A DNA stretch of 64,000 nucleotides from Hericium rajendrae (taxonomy: Eukaryota; Basidiomycota; Agaricomycetes; Russulales; Hericiaceae): contig CM065878.1 of assembly GCA_033439255.1 (NCBI GenBank), forward strand, positions 2,046,001-2,110,000, in the 5' to 3' direction. Shown here one piece after another: positions 36,553 through 47,589 of the stretch (its first letter is position 1; the number at the start of each line of letters is the position of its first letter). Position numbers and translations under genes: made by a program. Under the pieces are notes generated by a model that was not told where the DNA came from, did no database searches, and saw only the letters and a list, made by a program, of their open reading frames with translations.

Positions 36553-38420
36553 TTACTTAGCCTCCTGCTTGATCGACAGTAGAGGCACCCCTAAGAAGGA
36601 CATTTCGTCGTGAATACCTCTGTCTTTCGACCGTGGCTCATTGCGAGGCGGGTCGAAGGGCGGCTTATCCACGTCAATGGTTGTGATAAAATCAAAGTCC
36701 TGCGCTTTCAGATCGACTGGACTTGTAGCCGGTGACAGTGGCGGAGTGTCCAGCTCGTCCGATGTACTCGGCGAAGCCGACCGAGAGGACGAGAGCGATG
36801 CAAGAGACGGCGTGCGAGACATAGTGAAGGATATCTTCTGCGTAGAGGTGAAGGAGTGGGAAAGTGGTGATGGATATGCATGTCGAGGAGGGGTGGCGAT
36901 GGGGCGACGGTGAGGTAAGGGTGCAACTTTCCGTTGTCTTGGCTGCGATGTTGACAAAGACGGAATGGAAGGTGGGAGCGGCGATCTGAAAGAATTGCGG
37001 GAAGTGCATGGGGCTGGAGATTCAGGCGTTGCAAACGGTCTTTCGGGGGGATTGTGCCACTTCGAAGTTGGCAGAGTTTGTGATTGGGAGTCTGAAGTAA
37101 GAACTCCTGGCGATGTTCGCCTCGGCATAGAGGCCAACCTCCGCTTCGCGACTCCTAGTTCATTGGACGTATTGCAGATATTCAGAGATATCCGCGACTT
37201 TGTCTCCACGGATGGTCGATCGGGTGCTGATTGCGAACGTTCGGGTGTCCCGAAAAACATCTTGCTAGTTACATCTTGCTCAGAGGCTCTAAAACAGGAG
37301 GATGGTGACATCACATGTTCACGTCGCTCCAGATAATCGCTCTTGTGGCCTTCCGCACTGTGCCTTGATTTGATCAGATGCATATCCTGGAGCTTGCCAG
37401 ATAGGATAGTTGATAGCGATTCTGTGGTTTCAATCGAAGGGACCTGCGGAGAGGCTTGAGTTCGTCGAACCCCAAAGAAATCCAGACTCGACGACGAGAA
37501 GGTATCGCGTGGTGGAACATGCGATCGTCCATACTGAACAGGATAGCAACGAGAGGTATTGAGCAGACCGTGCGTGAATGCATCACTAGGCTTCACGGAA
37601 CGTCAAAGCGAGAACAACGTTGATTCACACAAGCTTACCTTGTCGACGCTAGAGAAATTTTTGGTAACTTGACGTGCTAATCCTTGTCGGGTTTGTGGTA
37701 TCGTGACGCAAGCTTCCGTTGAAGTCGGTTTGCGAGTAATAGCCGTGCTCTATGGCTAGTGATCAGAGCGGGACAAAGATCAAAGAAGTCGAACACAGAC
37801 CATCATGGACGTACGCGGTCTCTCGCATATGGCACTCTCCCTTCCTTGGAGGGACACCTGAGCCTACGATGATTTCATAAATGGGCACTTGTGAGTGAAA
37901 TTGTCGGCGAAAGATTGCAATTGTGATCGCCCACCTGTTCTCCAGGACAACGGCGTGCAAAGACTCTTCCTGGACTTCGGTCGAACGGCGACGAAATCCC
38001 CATTCCATGAGAGTACTTCTCAAAAAACGCAACGACCGTTTTGATCATATCCCAAAGAGTGCGCATATAGACTTCAGTCGCTGTGATGCAAAGGCGATGG
38101 GAATTGAAGATCGGGACACCTGAACCGGCAGGTACTTGTCTGCATGCATAGATGACATGCCGTACTTTGGTCTGCGACACCTCTCTAAACTGCGAAGCGA
38201 GCTCCTCGTATACTGCCACTAATTGTGCTGCCAATGATGGTTTGAGATTGAGGCAGCTTAGGATATCGCGGATAGATGGTGGTGGTGGCAGAACGAATTC
38301 TGAGCTGAGATCCAGAGGCACTATGACATGATTTGAGCGGGCGACAGCGGGAGATATAGCGTGAGCAATGGCCACGATATGCTGAAGGCTTTGGCGGCTG
38401 GAGGGGATACGGGACGACAT
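36553..38420 (-). CDS. HD2-class mating-type homeodomain gene, homeodomain region disrupted
   Basis: The gene is divergent from HD1 with a 236-bp gap. The N-terminal part, from MSSRIPSSRQSLQHIVAIAH, has the HD2 dimerisation pattern: LPPPPSIRDILSCLNLKPSL, AAQLVAVYEELASQFREV and EVYMRTLWDMIKTVVAFFEK. The C-terminal ~340 residues are one open frame with the Pro/Ser/Arg-rich character of HD2 tails (RQRKVAPLPHRRP, SLASLSSSRSASPSTSDEL) and end LLSIKQEAK. Between them (about 37,640-37,990) I find no WFxNxR recognition helix in any frame. What remains are fragments reminiscent of helices 1-2 (DNFTHKCPFMK; CPSKEGRVPYARDR) in shifted frames, and an HRAR piece after a candidate acceptor at about 37,755. 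Frame slips alone cannot restore the missing Trp-Phe codons. Either helix 3 has been deleted, or the allele is extremely divergent. HD2 proteins normally pair with HD1 of the other mating type. Confidence 0.65.
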
Positions 38421-38656
38421 GGAGAGTGGTTGGGGAGACGCTCACTTAGGTGCGTCGATTAGTATTTGATCTTTTGTCGTGGTTTGAATTTGCCAGCCGC
38501 ATACTGCCGATGGACAATGCGGAGTTTAAAATCATTGTGGTTGCCGAGCAAGCCGGTTCATTGTTCCCCATTGATGGTAATGTCATTGTGCGAGCGCTCC
38601 ATATAACTCGGTGGTCCCACGAAACACTCTGCACATATCTCCGTCCACCTCCAGCC
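38421..38656. promoter_or_regulatory. Divergent HD1/HD2 promoter
   Basis: These 236 bp separate the start codons of the two mating-type genes and must carry both promoters. Fungal HD pairs are typically expressed from such a shared bidirectional region. The plus frame of HD1 stays open through part of it (38,450-38,656), but the conserved protein start is MSNESLRLRF at 38,657, so I take the extra open frame as non-coding. Confidence 0.5.
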
Positions 38657-40762
38657 ATGTCCAACGAAAGCCTCCGTTTACGTTTTCGCCGAGCTGAATC
38701 GGATTTTCTGGCTGCCTTTTCTAATAGCGGGGATGTTTCTACCTCTTCAGAAACTTGGGCCACTCTCCTCCACGACTTCTCAATCGCTGTCAGTTCTCAA
38801 GAGCTAGACTCTACCACTGTTTCTCTCGCACACGCGACCGCGTCCCGAATCGCCGTTTTGGCAGACACCTTTCTGCATCTGCATCTTGAATCGGAGAAGA
38901 GTTGGAGAGCAATGCAAGATGATGTCGACGAAATTCTGTCCCACTCCAACGAGTCTGGTGCGCTGTTGTCTCAATATCGCCGGTCGCGAGCTAATTTTTG
39001 TTAGTTACACCAACAGATTCTCTCAATGCCGTCTGCCAGAGCTGGCTTGTTCAGCATCTCCACGATCCGTACCCATCTTCCACCCTGAAGTCAGCTATAA
39101 GCGAACGCTGCAATGTTCCTTTGAAAGATGTTCAAGGCTGGTTCGCCGATGCTCGACGTCGTATTGGCTGGACGGCATTATCCCAAGAAAAGTTCAATGG
39201 TTCCCGTCGAGCTACATCAGAGGCTGCCTCTCGTGCATACTCTGGGGACGCCTCTGATCAAAACTTGCTACTCGACATGCGACGTGCCTTCACCGCCATC
39301 AAGGCAAACGCTTGTGCCCTGTCTAGCCCCCAACGTACTTCTGGATGCCCATCGGAGTCGCAAGACTCTCCAGCACATACATCGGGCAGCAGGCCATTGC
39401 TCAATGTTTCGAAGGAGGAATCAGATGGAGACAGCCCGACGCTGCTCTCCCACCCATCATTCCACGACAGCTTCACACTGAGCTCCTCGATTACGTCTTC
39501 GATTTGCCTATCGGCCGACGAGGAGGAAGATACAACTCCTCCGCCCCCGATCGCAGGTCGCAAACGTCGACTGGATCTGTCCACGGAGAATGAAGAAGGC
39601 TTTGAATTAGCACCACCTGCTGCGACAAGACCCATCAAACGTCATCGGTAAGTTTGATATAATCCGTCATTGGTCATTTGTCCTGAATCCTGTCTGCCAT
39701 TAGATATATGTGTTCGATGGCCGACACAAGTGCCAATGAGCCGTCGATGCAACCTCTAACACCGGGCGAAGGGGTGCAACGCACTCAACCTGACACACCT
39801 AGTGCTTCTACCCCTGCGCACTCTACGACCAGGAGTTCGCCAGCGCCCACATCGTTTTCTCCCCTCATCGTTTCTACTCCATCTGCTGAAGCCACCGACA
39901 ACATATCCTGTATAGCGGATTCCGCCGCCGTTGTCTCGATATCTCCTCGAAAACGTCGACTCTCTGATGCATTTGCAGGTAATTCGCCCAAACGACCGCG
40001 GGGACCAACTTCGGCGCCTCGGAGGCAGGTGGTGTCGGATCCCCTGCCCACCGGTCTCGGTTTCGTTGGATCTGAATTCCATATCCTGGAAGAATGGTTG
40101 CAATCGAGTTTTGATATACCCCAAGCAATTGAACTCGGCGACATGGATTTTTCTCTTCCCTATGATGTGGAGCTCGCCACAATCGCCGCAGAGTCAAACG
40201 ACTCTACGCTCTCGCCATCTTCTAAAGGTGTGCTCGTTGTAATTGTACTGTTCAAAGCACTAACGTATATCTCGGACCAGTCTCATACGCTTCCGAGTGT
40301 CATGTGTCGGATGATGACTTGGTGTCAGTGACACCTGAGGGCTTTGATTTCTCGGCCTACAACTCAGATGTTTCGCTTGAGGCCGCCTTTGGCTTCGAGA
40401 ATAACTCTGAAGTCGCAACTTCAGACGGCTCCTCTGCATCGTCGCCATCTTCAACGGGCTCGTATTCCGAGTTGTCGGATTACGGGCTCCCGGACAACAC
40501 TTCAAACGTGGATTGGACACAGGACTGGAGCCAATTCCTAAACATCCTCGACTCGCTTGGTTCATCGCCAACCTCATCACAATCATCGTTGTCCGATTTG
40601 TCGCCTCTATATCCAACTGCGGTAGACGCTGCATCTCAACCGAGCTCGGATGATGTCATCCAGACTCTGTTTGGGGTGGACTCATCGTTCCCCTCATCGG
40701 ACCTTCTTTGCGATATTGGGGGATTCCCGTCGCTGCATACGTCTCTAGAAGCGATCTTCTGA
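38657..40762 (+). CDS. HD1-class mating-type homeodomain transcription factor
   Basis: Exons 38657-38957, 39005-39647, 39704-40227 and 40281-40762 give 649 residues with every junction in frame. Residues 1-100 (MSNESLRLRFRRAESDFLAA) form the specificity/dimerisation region. The atypical HD1 homeodomain occupies about residues 101-160: SLNAVCQSWLVQHLHDPYP, then SAISERCNVPLKDVQGWFA and DARRRIGWT, with the WFxxARRRIGW recognition helix intact. Basic clusters downstream (GRKRRL, IKRHR, PRKRRL, KRPRG) fit nuclear localisation signals supplied by the HD1 partner. The last 160 residues are acidic/Ser-rich (LVSVTPEGFDFSAYNSD; SPTSSQSSLSDLSPL), as in transactivation domains. HD1 enters the nucleus as a heterodimer with a non-self HD2 and switches on dikaryon development. 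It is convergent with MIP1, 523 bp away. Confidence 0.93.
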
Positions 40763-41285
40763 AGGACTGTACACGCGTCAACACGCCAACAAGTGTATCA
40801 GTTGTGAGTGATTCATAGATTTTACGATAATTCATCGCTGATCATGCTTTCTAGACTATTATCTTATCCTTATTTGCACAGTAAATGCTTTATTTTCTCC
40901 CCTTCATCGTGCCCCTGCAGATTTCCATGATTGTACCCCATGCCCTTCATCGATTCAGCAACTATATTCCTTCCTGCGCTGTGATCACCATTATGCACAT
41001 TATGTCTCATTCTCGGTCTTGCTTATATGCTTTGTACTTGCTCTGCGCCTTTGCACCTCGCTTTTCTCGCTGACCTACATATCTGTAACCACTATAAGCG
41101 TGCCCCATATCCCCCAAAGTAATACAATGTTCCATTTGTACTTTCTCTCGCTCCAACCATCTAAGACCAATAAGCGCTGCTGCGGTGCTAGCGATACAAA
41201 GATCGGAACCGCGGGTGACAGAAGTGTGATATGAAGATACATCCAGCTACAAACGTGAACACATCATCATATATCCTAAAATCTG

Positions 41286-43789
41286 CTAATGTCTGCCCGG
41301 AGCAGCGACCTCATCTTCTATCCGCCACCTCCCGACCTCCTTCATCGCCTCCGCATCCCCGCTCGCTAACTCCGGCGCATCTAAAAGCGCACCGACCATC
41401 GCCCACGGGTCCTCCGCCCCTCCATGCCTTAGCACCTCGCGCTTATACTTCTCGCCCGTCTCCCTGCTGAGCGGATCGCGCCTAAACACCTTCTGCCACA
41501 CCCGCGACGCGATCGCGCGGTCGAACAGGTACGAGTAGTACGTCGCGCCATATCCAAACAGATGGCCGAACTGCGTCTGCCACGACGTCCCCGGGACGTA
41601 AGGAATGAGTCCACGTTCGGCGTGCAGGCGCGCGAGCGCCGCCGTCGAATCGAACCCAGGCGCCATCGCCTCGGGCGAGTGGTAGATCTGGTCGAGCACG
41701 GCGAGCATAATCTGCCCGTGCGTATCGATGTTGTGGCAGGGATCTTCGTGGTGGTTGCCGACCTGGCGGATGGCGGACTTGTCGCCGGTATCGAAGAGGG
41801 AGAGCACGGTCGGGGAGTTGAGGAAGTGTTCCATGAGGATGGAGGGCAGCTCGACGAAATCGGTCGCGCAGCGCGTGCCGCAGACGTTCTGGTACTCCGT
41901 GCGCCCGATCATGGCTGGCAAATGGGCATCATTAATAAATGGCTCATTGAATGGTAAGAGAAAGTGTGCTAACAATGCATAGCGTGACCCATTTCATGGA
42001 ACAGGGTCAGCACTTCATGCCACTCCAATACGGCCGGGCCCTGCGACTCTAATGGCCGAGCGAACTCAGTCAACAGCACAACGATGGGCAGCTGGAAAAC
42101 GCCATCCGGCATTTGACGGCGGTACGCCGCACCGAACTCGCGCGACGACTCGAGCAGCTGCCTGTGTTCAGCTGGGGGCTCTAAGTCTCCCGCTTCGTCG
42201 TCGTCGTCTGTGCGTCGCGAGCATCGTACGGTATAATGCGCGGCACCGCTGGACTTGCCTCTCCGCGCGAAAAGATCTGTATATATCCAGCCGAGCAGGC
42301 CGTCTTTCTCGTCAAAGACTTCTAGTTTCCGGACATCGGGTGCCAGACCTCGCTTGCTGAGACGTCTGCAGGGCGTAACGTAACTCCATACAGATGCTGG
42401 AATAGTCGCGAGAGCGCCCTAAAGACGACACCGAGCGTCAGGGGAGGCAATGGTATTGGGGGAGCTGGGGGCTCAGGCGGGCAGTAGTAATCTCTATCCC
42501 AGGGCTGCACGACAGGGTATGGTGGGGTGTTGAGATGTGCCTGCTTCCGCATGCTCAAGGTTCGCAGCGCCTTCCGTGCATGTGGCCGCGTGTGATCGAG
42601 CAGTGTATCCAAGAACTGCCGTGCGTTTTCTGTTTCCGAAAAAGCAACGGACACGTCAGCACAGGAGAGCTTGCAGACTTCCAAAGAAGCTACCTGGTGA
42701 TTTCGCCATTTTGTCCGAGAGGGTCATGTGAGCGAAGCTCTGCGAACCCGTCAACCGGGCCAATTGTCCGCGCGCACGTAGCAGTGCTTCCAGAACCTGC
42801 ACCTGTTCCGGCGAGCTCGAGTTTGAAGCCATGTAGACTTTCCGTCTCGGCTCTTCCTGTGGGGCCGATCGCATAATCATCTGGGCTTGCAGCGAGCCAG
42901 GGTAGACGAGCAGGTCTCGCTGTGTGAAGCGGGATTGAAGCTGTAATCGTGAACCGAGTCCGTGATCTTTCAGACCTTTCAGCTCGTCCGGCCGGATGGA
43001 TGCTGGCGGCTTCGCGGTGTTGGCCTGGTTGAGAAATTCCCGTCCAAGGACAAGAATTTCGGAGGACAGGGAAACAAAGCGGTCGCGCTGCTCTGTTGAT
43101 AGATTGACACCCGACTTTTCGAAGTCTCGCCAGAAGATAAGGGCGGTCTGAAGGGCCTCGCGACTGAGTGATTCTCTGACCTCTCTGTCAGACAGCACGT
43201 CTCGAAGGGTCTACGAGGATGAAAGGCATGAGGCATATTTAGTTACGCGTAATTTGAGTCTTTGAGTTGTGATGCGTACCTCGTACAAACCGACATGAGT
43301 GTTCAGTACATTCATGTACTCGCAGAACTGCTCGTATGCCTCGTTAGCACTCTCCACCCATTCCGGGTTCGGGTGCGCGTTGCGGATGAGTTCGGCCAAG
43401 TCAATGACAGAACATAGCATGTCGCTGAGCCTGTCAAGATTCTTGACGACTTTGAACAGCTCATCGCGAGATTGACGCGCTCGGACTATGCGCTCGGTCA
43501 GCAAGTGGGCGCGGAGCAGTGTCGAAAGTGCGAGATCGTGGAATGCCGCGGGGGACGCAAGGGATCGTTGCCCGAATAATCCTATCGATGTCGGCGATGA
43601 CCATCGTGCTGCTCCGGATGGCTGGTCGAAGAACGAGACAAGGTCGGAATCCTCAGCCGAGCTCGGGGCAGCGGTGGCCAGACAGCGTCGCGGCAGGAGC
43701 GCGAAGTCGAGTCTGGTAGTGCCACGGCGATACCTGGGGACGTGTCGCAGGGTGTTTGACAACGACGATCTCGCATTGCGAGCGAGCAT
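41286..43789 (-). CDS. MIP1: Mitochondrial intermediate peptidase (M3 metalloprotease)
   Basis: The start [20 protein letters not shown] (43,789) is a typical Arg/Ser-rich mitochondrial presequence. M3 blocks follow: [60 protein letters not shown] and [20 protein letters not shown]. Near 41,990 is the catalytic [16 protein letters not shown], whose HEMGH is the zinc-binding HExx[20 protein letters not shown] and [20 protein letters not shown] then lead to the end (stop at 41,286). MIP removes octapeptides from imported matrix precursors. A one-base slip lies at a GGG run at 42,338-42,340, within [15 protein letters not shown]; restoring one G joins the two frames exactly. This gene flanks the HD locus in most agaricomycetes, so it anchors the mating-locus assignment. 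Confidence 0.93.
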
Positions 43790-44234
43790 GAATGTGGATG
43801 GGGACGATGAGCAGGAGACTGCTGCTTGAAGGAGGTAATAATTGGATAACGGCGCCTCTTGATTAGTTTGCATGACTTGGGCGCCAAAGCTGTTTCGCTG
43901 ACATCAGCGCTTCTCGGCCCTGCTCCTCCTCAAAGCCGACGATCGAGATCCATTCCAGACTTTACCTCGTCGATTCTGTCCCTTCGCACAGTGATCAAAC
44001 ATCCGTTGGGGAGGAATCAGTCCACTTTTCGATAAGATTAGCAACACATAAAATATCAGCTCTCAGAACTGAACCGTGGCTGGATGAGCGTGCTATGGTA
44101 CACAATGTACGTAGAAAAAAAATGCGGGTGAACCAACAAACAAAATGCGACAAAATATTGCAAGAATGCACATGTGAAGACATGAACATGCAAAAAGAAT
44201 GTAGACCTCTAGCTAGATGTACGAAATGAAGAGT
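43790..44234. other. Intergenic upstream of MIP1
   Basis: About 445 bp between the MIP1 start and the stop of the next minus-strand gene. It holds the MIP1 promoter side and an A-rich run near 44,110. No gene is supported. Confidence 0.5.
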
Positions 44235-46432
44235 TCATGAAACTTCGGCGCCTGGCACAGGTGACAAACTTCCCTCCAACGCCGGTGCCAAGCCGCTGTC
44301 GCCTGCTTGAGACGAGGTCGGGGCTTCGCTCTCTGCAGCAGGCGTTGTGTGCCCGTGTCCTGTCGAGGAACTCTCCTCAAAGGTTGTCGTTCCGTTTGAC
44401 GGTGCTGGTAAGGCGGGGGCAGACGCGCCAGGAATCGGCTCGACAGCATAATACCAGAACTTGCTCTTTTTCCGTTTTCCCACCTGCTCCATTGCTATTT
44501 CCGTCGGCTTCACAGCGGCTGCGCCCGTCTGTTTCACCTTGAGCGCGGCCTGTCCGCTGCCGCTTGACTGGTGCTCCTCAGAATTAGCACTGAGCATGCT
44601 ATCTTCGGTGCGCGCCCTCTTCGGTGGCGGGTCGTCGATTTGGGTTTCCAGCGGAGCACCCAACCGTGTAGATCTTCGCTCTCCTCGCCATTGGGTCCAG
44701 GGATCGGGTGCCGAGGCACGTTTGCCGTTGCCGTTCACGACCGCCGCTCGCGTCGAGCGTCGTCGCTCTGTCGTGATGGCACCACGTCGCCCAGAGGGTC
44801 CCGCGCTGCCGGAGCGGGCATCTGAAAATTCATCGTCGTCTTGCTGTCCCTCGTCGGCCCCGTCATCGTGGTATGTGTCTTCGTCATCCTTCTCCTCCTG
44901 GAGCGAATAGAATCAGTCGGTAAGTGCCGCCACAGCAATGACGTCGACAAACCTCGCTTTCGCCGCCTTCGTAATAGACGTAGTCCGGTCGCCGCGTCTG
45001 CCGGCGCGTACGGGTCTGTCTGATCTCTGCTTGGGCCATTAGAATAGCACGCTGCTCAATCTTCTTGCGCAACTTTTGGACACGCTATCAAGACGTATGA
45101 GTGTGAGAAAACAGAACAAAGGGAAAAAGCGCGTAAAATGCCATATCGATGTCCCAGTGGTCCGATATAATGACTGGCACCGATCTGACAAGTACTCACC
45201 GCTAGTTCGTTGTCAATGACTTCAAGGCGGGCTTCCATCGCCTTAACGAGTGCGATGTGGGCAAGCTCCGGTCTTGTCCTTTTTTCGCCCTCCTTGGGCT
45301 CCGGAGCGGAATCCTCCTTGGTCACTTGAAGCAGAGCCACATATTCGTCTCGTGTGGAAGTCATACTCTGAAAGGTCGAGGTGATCTTCCAGGGGTTCGA
45401 CGAAATATAGACCCGCGGCGAATCTGTCCATAGACCATCCGGACATAGCGAATGCACACCATCAAGGGAGACAAGTTACCGGGACGGCGAAAGCCGCGTA
45501 TCCCAAAAGAAAAAAGCCGAAAGACGTCAGTATCAATGCAAACACACACAAATAGGGGGCCTGAGGGGTGGAATGTGCACGGACCATCAACAACCCAATA
45601 TCGGATGCGCTTACAGTCCTGGCCGAGCGGATTGAAGGCCAGGCTCTCCATACTGAATGGATCACTTGGGTCGAGGGGAGGCGGGTCGGGCGCTTCTTTT
45701 TTCTTGTGTTTATTGTGGACAACGCCCCATGCGCGGTCAATGAGGTTTTTGATAGCGGGGCTGTGCGTGAGCTGCATTTCGACCAGCTGTCGCAAGACCT
45801 TGAGCTGCAGGAGCGTGGATCAGGACGCGCTTGCGCAAGGTAACCGGCCACGGAACACGTACCTTCAAATCCCAATCCGCAGAGAAGAAACCTCCATCCA
45901 TGCCTTCGAATGGATCCACATTCTTCCCCAGGTCTTCGTCCCAAAAGACGGAGCGCTCAGGCGTTTTGAATGCATCTAGAAGCACGGCGTAGACGGTACT
46001 TGATATTTGGTCCGGACTGGAAGGACACACGCGTTTACTGGCCATTCATATCATCAAACTAGTTCCTTCTAGGTATCCTCACCTAACATTACGCGTCTGT
46101 GGTCGGAGATTGAGCACAAAGCGCGTGAGGATCTGTGTCATTATAGGATGTGGCTCATGCGCGAGCAAGGCCTCCTCAAAGCTGCGGACCACAGGAACCA
46201 ACGTCAAAGCACATTCTGAGTAACTGAAAGCAATAACGCACTCCATGGGTGACTCTAAGCCCTCAACCTTTGACCGCAGCTCCGTGAACTTGCATATAAA
46301 CGCGTACACGAACAGCGACTCCCATCGGTCCTTCGGATGCGTAGCGTCGGATGGAGGACAGATATGTGCCTTTTTATCAACGATATGTTCAGGGGGGAGT
46401 TTGGTGGTCTTGCCATTCTTCGCGGCAGGCAT
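44235..46432 (-). CDS. DDT/WHIM-type chromatin-remodelling complex subunit
   Basis: The start MPAAKNGKTTKLPPEHIVDK leads into a helical region (DRWESLFVYAFICKFTELRS; LTRFVLNLRPQTRNV) like a DDT module. The middle holds LRQLVEMQLTHSPAIKNLID and the WHIM-like phrase NPLGQDCKRIRYWVVD. After an intron this continues DSPRVYISSNPWKITSTFQS, the pattern in which Pro-Leu-Gly-x-Asp is followed by YW and a Trp-containing strand. The rest is charged and disordered: coiled-coil QKLRKKIEQRAILMAQAEIR, an acidic stretch (EEKDDEDTYHDDGADE), and a Gly/Ala/Ser tail ending SPVPGAEVS. WHIM proteins dock ISWI-type remodellers on linker DNA in the nucleus. Resemblance to RSF1/CECR2-type subunits is my inference. 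About six introns; no lesion found. Confidence 0.65.
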
Positions 46433-46756
46433 GTCGTGGTAGGAAAGATCGAGTGCGGCGTGACGGATTGGGGCCGAGCCAAGAAGCACACGCGAATTTA
46501 TGCGCCGACGTTACATCCCGTCATCTATTTCAAGTTGGATCGGACAAATACTATACAATAACACCCCCAGGCACACTGTAATTACAAGGAGAACGTGGTG
46601 AACAGCTCGTACAGGCCGTCTACAACCAGGACAACACGGAGACAATAGATGCGGGAGCATGTATCCCTGATACCCGACAGACAAGAGAATCGAACTGCGT
46701 TGTAAACGGACAACGGCTGGTTGTGGCGAAGCACGAGGGAAGCGCCGCAGCAGGTC

Positions 46757-47311
46757 TTATCCGGGCCCAACCTGCACAAAATATCAGACTTTTGACTCTA
46801 AACATTCGAAAAGCATAGAGATTTACCTTCGGAATGTCGTGGTGCTCGCTAAGCAACTCCAGTTTCGCATTGAACTCGTGGACACGATCCTTGTGCGTCT
46901 TTACGGCCAACTTCTTCACTCGTTCCGCAAGCTGTACAAAAATGATGAGATGGATGGACGATACGGACCCTATTCGTGTACTTACTCGCTTGCGCTGGAC
47001 TTCTTGAAAGCGTCTTTCCGCTTCTGTCTTACGCTCTGCGGCGCTGGGGCCAGCAGTAGCTGGAGTGCCCCCGTTGCTACCAGATTGAGAATCTACAGCA
47101 GGAGACTCGGACCGCGAGACTTTACTCTCCTTCTCCTTCTCCTCCTCCTCCTTCTCCTCTCTCTTCGACTTGGACTTCTTCTTCCTAAACAGAACGATTA
47201 GAATAGTGGAAAGACAATCGGTTGGGAGACATACTTCTTCACTACACCGCCCTCAGCAGCTCCCTTCTTAATCTTGAGGGAGCCGCCTGGGCGGAAGTCA
47301 TAATCAGACAT
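46757..47311 (-). CDS. FAM32A (DUF1754) family nuclear protein
   Basis: The start MSDYDFRPGGSLKIKKGAAE is followed by a Lys/Glu-rich stretch (VVKKKKKSKSKREEKEEEE) and then the family core. The core is AERKTEAERRFQEVQRKRL, splicing to AERVKKLAVKTHKDRVHEFN and LELLSEHHDIPKVGPG, then a TAA at 46,757. The signature THKxRVxxFNxxLxxLxEHxDIPKV is that of FAM32A, a small spliceosome-associated protein that reaches into the active site late in splicing. The length of about 130 residues is normal. Four exons are in frame. The CT-rich strand at 47,130-47,165 is just the complement of its Glu/Lys codons. The gene is head to head with the TMEM115 gene, 278 bp between starts. Confidence 0.9.
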
Positions 47312-47589
47312 GAGGGTCTGCTGAGAGATGGTGGTCGAGCGCAAGTTGCGTGACAAAGACGTCACAGCCGAAGCGGCGGACCTGTGCGTGAAGGAGCTTC
47401 CTTTTGCGGACTGTGCTCGGACGACGGCGTAGCGGCATTCGGCTCCCCAAACCTCAGGCGCGCTTCGTCAACCTCCTGCGCAGGTTCCTCCCCATTTTCG
47501 TCTCCTTTCTGTGCTCTCAGACAGTCAAGTTGAAGGGGCGTTGTATCACTTTCTAGTATTCCTACGACCCCGACGACTTTTCGCCCATC

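Noticed and set aside
38102-38156. 55-nt intron in HD2 (GT near 38,156 to AG near 38,102)
   Set aside because: Splicing it moves the frame onto an early stop, while reading through stays open into EVYMRTLWDMIK, which fits the HD2 N-terminal domain better.
38450-38656. N-terminal extension of HD1 from an upstream in-frame ATG
   Set aside because: The extension would cover most of the HD1/HD2 promoter and has no HD1-like sequence; conserved HD1 sequence begins at MSNESL.
47130-47165. CTCCTT-rich tract, possible microsatellite
   Set aside because: It is the complement of Glu/Lys codons in FAM32A.
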